Source: DASQZK01 sp963732905 (GTDB lineage: Bacteria > Bacteroidota > Bacteroidia > Bacteroidales > GCA-2748055). From it: a DNA stretch of 64,000 nt. Position numbers and translations under genes: made by a program. Shown one piece after another: positions 17,496 to 23,943 of this stretch (positions are counted from its first letter, which is position 1; every line of letters starts with the position of its first letter). The stretch lies in assembly GCA_963732905.1 (NCBI GenBank), contig CAVTBM010000001.1, positions 310,001 to 374,000 of the forward strand, given 5' to 3'. Below the pieces are notes generated by a model that did no database searches, was not told the origin of the DNA, and was given only the letters and a program-made list of their open reading frames with translations.

Positions 17496-17532
17496 AAAAA
17501 AAACACCTTCATCAAACTTTATGATGAAGGTG
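17496..17532 (-). terminator. tRNA-facing terminator carried by element 1
   Basis: On the minus strand CACCTTCATC, a 9-base loop and GATGAAGGTG form a perfect 10-bp stem, followed by eight T (plus-strand A run 17496-17503). It lies 121 bases inside att2 and faces transcripts that would come from tRNA-Pro when element 1 alone is next to it. Confidence 0.7.
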
Positions 17533-17653
17533 AAGTTATAAAAATGAATTTCTGAAACCCAAGTAAAATCAAGTCAATCTTACTTTTTTCAGACTTGTCG
17601 GTTCATAATGAGTTCATATAACCATGCAACTCATTGTAAATCAACCTTTGTTT

Positions 17654-17670
17654 GTCGGGGTGAGAAGACT
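17654..17670. other. att2: junction between elements 1 and 2
   Basis: GTCGGGGTGAGAAGACT is shared exactly by att1 and the tRNA-Pro 3' end; the next two bases are AC instead of CG. It marks where element 2 starts and element 1 stops. Confidence 0.85.
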
Positions 17671-17804
17671 ACATAAGAATTATCTATTAAATTGAATATC
17701 AATGTTTTATGCTTTATTAAATATTTTGGTGTTTTTTAGGGCGAAAAAACTGATTTAATATACTGATATACAATTATATAAAAACAATCATTTAATACAA
17801 ATAT

Positions 17805-17844
17805 GGTACAAAATATATTGTTTATGGTACAAAATGTACAAAAT
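17805..17844 (+). repeat. Element 2 left arm-type repeats (GGTACAAAAT)
   Basis: GGTACAAAAT occurs at 17805 and 17826, and a shortened GTACAAAAT at 17836; an inverted TTGTACC lies at 17874. The same word recurs twice at the right end of the element (23236 and 23247). The cluster also overlaps the integrase promoter, so it may serve both integration and autoregulation. Confidence 0.6.
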
Positions 17845-17850
17845 GTTTCT

Positions 17851-17858
17851 TATTTTTG
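17851..17858 (+). promoter_or_regulatory. -7 box of the element 2 integrase promoter
   Basis: TATTTTTG matches TAnnTTTG and lies 25 bases before the ATG at 17884, directly after the GGTACAAAAT repeats. Confidence 0.55.
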
Positions 17859-17883
17859 TAAATGAAACCAAAATTGTACCACT

Positions 17884-19203
17884 ATGACTCCTGAGGAAAG
17901 AGCTGCCAGAGATAAAAAATTAGGCATCAAAACAAAACCGTTTTCAGGTCCTACATTTACAAACGCTACAAGCACTCTGAAAATTATTAAGACGGGTAGC
18001 TATGAATACCTGATTGTGTATTATAAAAGAGGGAAAGACATACTAAGAATTCCGACAGGCGAAAAGGTTATCAAAGGAAAAATGACCCCTCAACTATTCT
18101 TTGATAAGACTGTAGAAGGGTATTACTTGAAGAATATTAAACTGATGGACTTGCTAAATGGCGTGGATGCTTATATTATGTTTGAGATAAAGAAACCAAA
18201 TCCATCATTTAAGCAGGGTGACTGCTTGGAATTTATTAAACAAGGTGGCAGGCAATACATATATAACAAAATCGCTGCGGGTGAGGACGCAACGAGCATA
18301 GTTATTCCAAATGGGAAAAAAGATAAGCCATTAGTTCAGTACATTGAGGAATATATTAAGTATAGGAAAGACCGAAATACTGCCCGAAATACCGCAAAAG
18401 AGTTTACAACAATGCTGAACAGATTGAAGGCATTTGATAAGAAACGGAAGAAGACCACATTTTTCAGTGATATTACTCTGGTTTGGTCTGATGAATTTGA
18501 AAGGTTCTTGATGAAGAAATATAGTTCTGGTACAATTGAAAAAACATATACGATTCTTATAACTGTCCTGTACCACTATTATGAACGTAAAGAGGAATTG
18601 GGTTTAGGGTTATCAGACAAATTTCAGTCTAAGAACTTTAAACGTGGAACAAAAAGTCGAAATCTGGCGAATCCACTGAAATTCGAACAGTTTAAGACCC
18701 TGTATAACCATACGTTTGATGAAGACTATTTGGAAAAAACACGTATCAGGTTCTGTTTACAGTGTTCAACAGGTCTTCGATATGGCGATATTCACAGAAT
18801 TACACCCGAAATAATTGACCATGACAGAATTTTGTTAGTGCCTCAAAAGACAGAACGATACAACATAACTGCCGAAATTGACCTTAATCCATATTCAAAA
18901 GAGATACTCGAACAATTGAAGTACGATACAAGTAGTCTGAAAATTGAAAATGCCCCATACAACAGGAACATAAAGGCTATGTTCCAAAAAATGCAGGAGA
19001 AATATCCCGATATGAAGTTCAAAGATGATTTTGGCAGCCACAATGGACGTGATACTTTTATTAGCATAGCTGTACAATCAGGTGTTGACTACAAGACAAT
19101 ACTACTCTGGACTGCTCAATCTTCATACAGCATATTGGACAGGTATATCAAGACAACCAATGAATTTAAAGCCGACCAGATGAAGAAGGCATTTCAAAAA
19201 TAG
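17884..19203 (+). CDS. int: Tyrosine recombinase (integrase) of element 2
   Basis: This 439-residue integrase has the same three-part layout as the element 1 integrase but is only distantly similar. Catalytic residues are R299 (TGLRYGDI), H386 and R389 (SHNGRD) and the nucleophile Y421 (LDRYIK). The position nine residues before the Tyr, normally His or Trp (H405 in the other integrase), is Gln412 (WTAQSSYS), an unusual replacement. The start at 17884 follows a -7 box and arm repeats. A terminator follows at 19242. Confidence 0.9.
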   Translation: MTPEERAARDKKLGIKTKPFSGPTFTNATSTLKIIKTGSYEYLIVYYKRGKDILRIPTGEKVIKGKMTPQLFFDKTVEGYYLKNIKLMDLLNGVDAYIMFEIKKPNPSFKQGDCLEFIKQGGRQYIYNKIAAGEDATSIVIPNGKKDKPLVQYIEEYIKYRKDRNTARNTAKEFTTMLNRLKAFDKKRKKTTFFSDITLVWSDEFERFLMKKYSSGTIEKTYTILITVLYHYYERKEELGLGLSDKFQSKNFKRGTKSRNLANPLKFEQFKTLYNHTFDEDYLEKTRIRFCLQCSTGLRYGDIHRITPEIIDHDRILLVPQKTERYNITAEIDLNPYSKEILEQLKYDTSSLKIENAPYNRNIKAMFQKMQEKYPDMKFKDDFGSHNGRDTFISIAVQSGVDYKTILLWTAQSSYSILDRYIKTTNEFKADQMKKAFQK

Positions 19204-19241
19204 CCATATCATAATGCACATATAACATAATCCGGGAAGAT

Positions 19242-19264
19242 GGACGCTGAAGCGTCCTTTTTTT
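19242..19264 (+). terminator. Rho-independent terminator after the element 2 integrase
   Basis: GGACGC, loop TGAA, GCGTCC, then seven T. It lies 38 bases after the integrase stop. Confidence 0.8.
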
Positions 19265-19444
19265 ATGGATTATTAATAATTCTACAATCGACAACCATTC
19301 CAATAAATTTATTTTCGCTTGGAAGTCATTTTGACCACCTTTTGCAAATTTTTCTTGTATTTAGAATAAAAAGGTGTTATCACATGATGAATGGATTAGC
19401 ACAAAAAATAAGGGGGACACCCCACATATTTAAATTTAAATATC

Positions 19445-19624
19445 ATGAAAAAGTTAAGAGAATTTCCGACTCCGATTCAAAGATTTATCAAGGAGCAACT
19501 TGTTGAAAATTATCACAATTTTCTCTTTGATGCCGATGGTTTTACCGTTTATGCTGAAAATTATGAAGGTTGGAGTGGTGTTAAACCTGATTTCATATCA
19601 GAAGAAGAGGCGATGCACCAATAA
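19445..19624 (+). CDS. 59-residue hypothetical protein (element 2)
   Basis: ATG at 19445 opens a 59-codon frame (MKKLREFPTPIQRFIKEQL... SEEEAMHQ) with balanced composition and an aromatic centre (TVYAENYEGW). It lies between two terminator-like hairpins (19242 and 19641/19692), so it is probably a separate small transcript. No family is recognised. Confidence 0.5.
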   Translation: MKKLREFPTPIQRFIKEQLVENYHNFLFDADGFTVYAENYEGWSGVKPDFISEEEAMHQ

Positions 19625-19691
19625 TTTTGCACATATGTTAATCGGCCGTTCCGGCCGATCATTTACAGTGCATTTTTAATTGCGCTTCTTT

Positions 19692-19735
19692 AAAGGGTCA
19701 GAGTTTTCGTTGCTGTTACCTGACCCTTTTTTTAC
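19692..19735 (+). terminator. Terminator after the 59-residue gene
   Basis: AAAGGGTCAG and CTGACCCTTT form a 10-bp stem with an 18-base loop, continued by T runs. A second, stronger GC hairpin without a T run (ATCGGCCG/CGGCCGAT) lies just before it at 19641-19659. Confidence 0.65.
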
Positions 19736-19786
19736 CTTTTTTTATTGAACAGCAATATAATTAACTCGATAATAACAGCAACAATA

Positions 19787-20086
19787 ATGAAAATCGTAAA
19801 AGACATAGTGCAATACAATCGACAAAATACCTTCGCAAGAATTCACACAAAGATTTTAAATGATGGTCGAATTAGTCCGTTGGCATTTCGATTACTTTGT
19901 GTTTTGATAAATTGTAGTGTCAGTAGATATAAACCAACAATTAAAAGTCTATCAAAACAGTTCGGTGTTGATACTCGCACAATTGACCGAGCCGTAGCTG
20001 AATTGAAGTTATATGGATATCTAACATCAAGTGGAACAAAGAAAAACACCACATGGAATATTCACCCGATAACAATAACCAAATAG
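19787..20086 (+). CDS. Winged-helix protein, possible replication or regulatory protein
   Basis: This protein of about 99 residues has a helix-turn-helix region: ISPLAFRLLCVLIN, then KPTIKSLSKQFGVDTRTIDRAVAELKLYGYL. The layout is like the HTH domain at the start of plasmid initiators and of HTH_36 proteins. The ATG at 19787 is preferred over a TTG 14 codons upstream, which lies in AT-rich leader. A 15-base palindrome (20099-20113) sits just after its stop and could be an operator or origin. Confidence 0.65.
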   Translation: MKIVKDIVQYNRQNTFARIHTKILNDGRISPLAFRLLCVLINCSVSRYKPTIKSLSKQFGVDTRTIDRAVAELKLYGYLTSSGTKKNTTWNIHPITITK

Positions 20087-20448
20087 CGACACGTATGGCG
20101 TTAATGATTAACGACATTAATGACGTGCTATATTACAATAACCAACTCCGTGCCAATGCCGCCCGTTCCCCGCAGGTGGAAAAGGGCGGGCATGGGCACT
20201 CCAATACTAACGATGTCTGCAAGTCCCTTGCAAACATCTTACAAGTGTGTAATGGACTTTTGGGGTTGGATTTAAGTTTAAAATTGGATGTTGATGTGCG
20301 TTTACGCTACGGTCGCTCGCTGCTCCTTTCAGTCGCTCGCTCCCTTGCTACACACATCAACTATGGTTGGAAGAATTTGCTTAGTTATTTGATTACACAT
20401 AATACTCCAAATCTCGTTGATTTTTTAGGTTTAGACAAAATCAAGTGA
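20053..20448 (+). CDS. Uncertain hypothetical frame in element 2
   Basis: A 131-codon frame overlaps the winged-helix gene by 34 bases. Its middle runs through a GC-richer stretch holding the direct repeat GTCGCTCGCT (20312 and 20332), which looks more like an origin or mobilisation region than protein-coding DNA. The start, HxHxN segments and C-terminus (TPNLVDFLGLDKIK) show no known motif. It may be only a gap in stops. Confidence 0.3.
   Translation: MEYSPDNNNQIATRMALMINDINDVLYYNNQLRANAARSPQVEKGGHGHSNTNDVCKSLANILQVCNGLLGLDLSLKLDVDVRLRYGRSLLLSVARSLATHINYGWKNLLSYLITHNTPNLVDFLGLDKIK
20099..20113. promoter_or_regulatory. 15-base palindrome CGTTAATGATTAACG
   Basis: A perfect palindrome around a central G lies 12 bases after the winged-helix gene. 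It may be an operator or an origin element of the element. Confidence 0.35.
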
Positions 20449-20511
20449 GAATACAATAAACAAATTAGTCGCAGAAAAAGAAAAATAATTTAAAATTAAT
20501 AACAATATCCA

Positions 20512-20670
20512 ATGAAAATAAAAGTCAATACTAAAACGGAATCATTCAGGATGAGAATATCAAGAACATTCCAAAATAAGCTAAAACAAACTGCAACCAA
20601 AAAGGGTATGAATGTCAGTAATTACATCAGGAAATTAGTTGAGCAGGATTGCCAACATGAACAGAAGTAA
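20512..20670 (+). CDS. Ribbon-helix-helix-type protein (element 2)
   Basis: This 52-residue protein (MKIKVNTKTESFRMRISRTFQNKL...) has an RHH/Arc-like pattern: strand SFRMRIS, helix FQNKLKQTATKKG, turn MNVS, helix NYIRKLVEQ. Similar small proteins control replication or mobilisation of plasmids. Two terminators follow directly. Confidence 0.65.
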   Translation: MKIKVNTKTESFRMRISRTFQNKLKQTATKKGMNVSNYIRKLVEQDCQHEQK

Positions 20671-20699
20671 TACCAATTATGAATTAGTGCCGAAGTTTT

Positions 20700-20722
20700 G
20701 GGTCGCCCAGGCGACCCGTTTT
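20700..20722 (+). terminator. Terminator after the RHH gene of element 2
   Basis: GGGTCGC and GCGACCC pair around a 4-base loop, followed by GTTTTTATT. Confidence 0.75.
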
Positions 20723-20741
20723 TATTGCACTATTGCTGATC

Positions 20742-20772
20742 CGGAAAATGACGCCGAAGGCGTCTTTTTCCG
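20742..20772. terminator. Second, symmetrical terminator hairpin
   Basis: CGGAAAA-GACGCC, loop GAA, GGCGTC-TTTTCCG. A and T runs on either side could allow it to work from both strands between convergent units. Confidence 0.65.
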
Positions 20773-20787
20773 TGTAATACACTAAAT

Positions 20788-20913
20788 ATGATATTTAAAA
20801 TGGTCTTAACTCGGCTACCATTCAATATTCTGGAAAAACTAATACTATACTCCAATTATTATAACCACAAAGACAATCTGTATATGATAAGAAAATTTTT
20901 AGAAAAAAATTGA
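20788..20913 (+). CDS. Possible 41-residue open frame
   Basis: ATG at 20788 starts 41 codons (MIFKMVLTRLPFNILEKLI...). It follows two terminators and has no visible promoter, so it may be chance. The remaining bases to 21064 hold nothing I recognise. Confidence 0.2.
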   Translation: MIFKMVLTRLPFNILEKLILYSNYYNHKDNLYMIRKFLEKN

Positions 20914-21064
20914 ATAGCTGCAATGCTCATGTAGCACCCCGTACTTGGAAATTACCCTGTTGAGGTCATGCCAAATTAACAAAGGATACAATCTTCAAAA
21001 CAATAGTTGCCAAAGAGGGGGCGAGAAAGGGGGGGTACGCCTCAACAAATTGCCTGTTCAAGTC

Positions 21065-22684
21065 TCATTCAGTTTGTTCTTTTAGGGTCTTGTGTTTATT
21101 CTTATGAGCATGCTCCTTCTGGAGCATTGGATATATAGCAAATCCAATTATCATTCCGCTAATCAGACCACCAATATGAGCAGCATTATCAATTCCACCT
21201 GTCAATCCGAAAATCAAGTTGTACCCGACAAAAATAGAAGTGCTCACTAAAAATGACTTTTTGAAATCATTTGGAAACAGTTTAGTAAGAAGCAGGGCGA
21301 GAAATATACCATACATGCCAAAAATTGCTCCCGAAGCACCAACACTAACAGTTTTTTCATGCCACCAGATACTTGCAATACTTGCCATAATACCTGTAAC
21401 AAGGTAGAATATACCAAATCGTTTTGAACCCAATATTGGTTCTAAAAAGATGCCCACAAAAAACAGAGCGTACATGTTCATAACTAAATGTATAAGTCCG
21501 CCATGAAGGAACATACTCGTTAACAAACGCCAATATTCACCGTCAGCTATATATGGTCGAAAGTTTGCACCCCATTTGAGTAAATCCTTACTATTAAACG
21601 TAATTAAGCCTAAACCTGCAATTACCATAATAATGAATACCAATGTGTTCAATTCAATCAAGACAAAGAAAGCAGTAGAGTCTTTATTGGGAATTAGTGC
21701 TTTTAGAAAGACTTTGATGTCTTTCATTTTGATTTCAATAGGTTTTGATGGTTTTCCTGAAAGAAATTTTTTCAATGCTGATTCATCGAAGGATGGTATT
21801 AAAATCATAATGAGCCATATCAAACCACCAATAGCAAATGACTTAAATATCCAGCCAAACTTTTTCCCATTCCTTAGTTCAAATGCCTCATGGACTGGCT
21901 TCAATATAAAGGGGGTAACTGATTTATTGAAAAGATTTGTTGTTTTTACAGCTTCAAGCAATCCTTTATGTTCATCATTATTACCCAATCGGTCAAAGTA
22001 TTGATAATTGTATAGGTTTTCCTGATTGTATTTATCAATTGATGAATCTTGGAATTTCTGAAATAACTTTTCTTTTTCTGGCTGGTCTAATCGGTTACTA
22101 ATTCTCTCCTTATACTCGATTCCGTACCATGTATCAAATGACCGTTTTAGGGTATCGGATTCACCTGACATGATTGGTAAAGCAAAGAATCCATGAAACA
22201 CCATGTTCTCATTGTGTTTTCCTGTGACCTCAACAAACCAGTTAACGCCTGTGAATCTCCTATCAAGATATATATTATTAATCTTGTAGAACTTGGTTAA
22301 ATGGGATTTATCAATCTGAGTGCAAGAACTAACTGTTGACAGTTTCCCTGTAGCTGTCTTAATATAACCTTGTGCAATAAAAGTCGGAATTGCCACTGCA
22401 ATTGCTGCCGCCATCATGTAACCAAAATGTGGGTCACGTGCCTTTTCTCCAAACTTCAGAAGTTTAATTCGTTTTCTCAGAAATAGGGGTATCAATATCA
22501 TTGGCAATAACCATGGAATCCAGAACTCAACAACCATTTCATTTATTTGCAATAGTTCAAATTTGAGTACCAGTAACCAATTTAACAAGGAGTATACAGT
22601 AACAAATGTTACGGCAAATATTAAGAATGGAATATATATAAGTGTTAATTTCTGTAGCTTTTCATTCAATAGAGAATTGTTCAT
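21065..22684 (-). CDS. Rhomboid intramembrane serine protease with a long N-terminal extension
   Basis: This 539-residue membrane protein cleaves membrane-spanning segments of other proteins. The C-terminal ~200 residues are a rhomboid core: the loop EYWRLLTSMFLHGGLIHLVMNM, the catalytic S451 in GASGAIFG and H503 in NAAHIGGL. The N-terminal ~310 residues add three to four membrane segments (about residues 12-35, 50-65, 88-105) and a large exported or cytosolic region (residues ~110-270) unlike typical rhomboids. It ends element 2, reading away from the tRNA, and looks like cargo. Substrate unknown. Confidence 0.85.
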   Translation of the reverse strand: MNNSLLNEKLQKLTLIYIPFLIFAVTFVTVYSLLNWLLVLKFELLQINEMVVEFWIPWLLPMILIPLFLRKRIKLLKFGEKARDPHFGYMMAAAIAVAIPTFIAQGYIKTATGKLSTVSSCTQIDKSHLTKFYKINNIYLDRRFTGVNWFVEVTGKHNENMVFHGFFALPIMSGESDTLKRSFDTWYGIEYKERISNRLDQPEKEKLFQKFQDSSIDKYNQENLYNYQYFDRLGNNDEHKGLLEAVKTTNLFNKSVTPFILKPVHEAFELRNGKKFGWIFKSFAIGGLIWLIMILIPSFDESALKKFLSGKPSKPIEIKMKDIKVFLKALIPNKDSTAFFVLIELNTLVFIIMVIAGLGLITFNSKDLLKWGANFRPYIADGEYWRLLTSMFLHGGLIHLVMNMYALFFVGIFLEPILGSKRFGIFYLVTGIMASIASIWWHEKTVSVGASGAIFGMYGIFLALLLTKLFPNDFKKSFLVSTSIFVGYNLIFGLTGGIDNAAHIGGLISGMIIGFAIYPMLQKEHAHKNKHKTLKEQTE

Positions 22685-23193
22685 ATGTGATATAATTAGT
22701 CAGTTTGGTTCTTGCAGACACTATGGTCATAGTAAAACTAATTATAAGATTTTATTTTACCAATAGAATGAGGTGCTTCAGTCGTGTTGAGGCATAATAT
22801 TTCTGTAAACCGAACTTTCAACATGTAAGATATGCGTGGGGGGCGTTCAAAATGACTCGAATTAAGTAAAATCTTTCTATATTGGCGTTAAAACAGCTTT
22901 GAAGTAGGGTTTTCAACATCGGTACACGCCATCAAAAATGGTATTATAGTACCTATAAAATGCCATTTTGCACCTATAAAAGTGCCATTATTTTTCGATG
23001 GTAAAACTAAATGGAAATATTCCCGGGGATTATTGCTTATCATGTTATAACTAGTAACTGCCAATAAAGTGCAAGCTATAAGTGTGATGCAATGCTCATA
23101 TTAATGAACAGGATGAGGCAGAATAAACTTTTCAACGTAAGTTGAACAAATAGGTTCAAGAAAGTAAAAGTGTCTTACAACGTTTTAGAACGA

Positions 23194-23226
23194 CAAAAAA
23201 GAACCCTGCCATTTCTGACAGGGTTT
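23194..23226 (-). terminator. tRNA-facing terminator carried by element 2
   Basis: On the minus strand AACCCTG...CAGGGTT form the stem, followed by CTTTTTTG (plus-strand A run 23195-23200). It lies 63 bases beyond the tRNA-Pro 3' end and is therefore the present tRNA terminator. Confidence 0.7.
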
Positions 23227-23235
23227 CTGTGATTT

Positions 23236-23256
23236 GGTACAAAATCGGTACAAAAA
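23236..23256 (+). repeat. Element 2 right arm-type repeats (GGTACAAAA)
   Basis: GGTACAAAAT (23236) and GGTACAAAAA (23247) repeat the word clustered at the left end of the same element, in the same orientation. Confidence 0.6.
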
Positions 23257-23288
23257 ATTGTAACTATTTGATTTACAGTACCTAAAAG

Positions 23289-23362
23289 TCGGGGTGAGAA
23301 GACTCGAACTTCCGACCCCTTGCACCCCATGCAAGTGCGCTAGCCAACTGCGCCACACCCCG
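23289..23362 (-). tRNA. tRNA-Pro (anticodon GGG)
   Basis: On the minus strand a 74-base cloverleaf begins CGGGGTG and ends CACCCCG plus discriminator A, giving a 7-bp acceptor stem. The anticodon stem CTTGC/GCAAG encloses loop ATGGGGT, so the anticodon is GGG. The T arm contains GTTCGAGTC. CCA is not encoded. Its 3' end is the integration site of elements 1 and 2 and is rebuilt intact by element 2. Confidence 0.93.
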
Positions 23363-23934
23363 AAATAGTTTTTAATGGTACCCTTTCAAAAGGGTATGCA
23401 AATTTAACAAAATCGGGTAAAAAACAAGCATAATGAGAATTTTTTGAAGTACGAATATTGATGACGAGCTACGAAGCGCTATATGCTGCCACGAATGCAC
23501 GAATGGTAAATGGAGGAGGAGGGAGGAAGGCAGAACGATGCCACGAATACACGAATGGGAATGGGTGAGGAGGATGGAGAGGCGAAAGGTGAAAGTGAGG
23601 GATTGAGTCAGGAAGTTGAGGTTAGAGGATAGAGGTTAGTGAGGCCGAATGAACCGTGTAAACGGGAATTATGATTGTTAAATATCAATATCAAAAACGT
23701 ACAGAGTGATGCATCACGTCTTAGAGGGGAATTGAATATTGAATATCGAATATCGAATTTGGAGACGGGTGAAAATAGACAAAATCCGGTAAACGAATTC
23801 GTAGACGCACGCCTTGGCGTGCATACGATAAATGCCGTTTTCATATGGAAGGAAACAGGCGAAAGGTGAAAGTGAGGGATTGAGTCAGGAAGTTGAGGTT
23901 AGAGGATAGAGGTTAGGGAGGCCGAATGAACCGT

Positions 23935-23943
23935 GTAAACGGG
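23935..23943. repeat. Left target-site duplication of the IS
   Basis: GTAAACGGG here and at 25331-25339 flank the IS256-family element; the word occurs once in the uninterrupted repeat units. Confidence 0.85.

Larger units (their letters stand above)
12015..17653. mobile_element. Integrative element 1 (about 5.6 kb) at tRNA-Pro
   Basis: This AT-rich segment is bounded by att copies at 12015 and 17654. Its contents in order are: tyrosine integrase, two secreted proteins of unknown function, a serine recombinase, then on the minus strand an RHH gene and a Rep-like gene, then a non-coding right end with a G-rich patch and a hairpin terminator. A 19-bp sequence recurs near both ends (12146 and 17395), as expected of integrase arm sites. 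There is no relaxase, coupling protein or capsid gene. It could be a small replicative integrative element or a phage satellite. Confidence 0.75.
17024..17653. other. Non-coding right end of element 1 with G-rich patch
   Basis: No gene is visible in these 630 bases. They hold a G-rich run of short GGG tracts (17279-17318: GGGGTAGCAGGGGGTATAT and onward to GGGGGTAGT), an arm-type repeat (17395-17413) and a hairpin terminator (17496-17532). The G-rich patch upstream of the Rep-like gene could be a replication origin or a G-quadruplex. Confidence 0.5.
17654..23288. mobile_element. Integrative element 2 (about 5.6 kb) at tRNA-Pro
   Basis: This element is bounded by att2 and by the tRNA-Pro 3' end. 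It carries a tyrosine integrase, a 59-residue protein, a winged-helix (replication-like) protein, an overlapping uncertain frame, an RHH protein and a rhomboid protease gene on the opposite strand. GGTACAAAA repeats occur inside both ends. It is almost the same length as element 1 but has a different gene set. It lies between element 1 and the tRNA, so it integrated later or displaced element 1 outward. Confidence 0.75.
22685..23288. other. Non-coding right end of element 2
   Basis: These 600 bases hold no supportable gene. A direct repeat (22951-22969 ACCTATAAAATGCCATTTT and 22972-22990 ACCTATAAAAGTGCCATTA) lies inside a larger inverted arrangement of CCATC-rich words (22929-23001). Further right are a tRNA-facing terminator (23194-23226) and two arm-type repeats (23236-23256). 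Confidence 0.45.

Noticed and set aside
19240..19506. An 88-codon frame after the element 2 integrase
   Set aside because: It starts inside a terminator hairpin and overlaps the better 59-residue frame at 19445.
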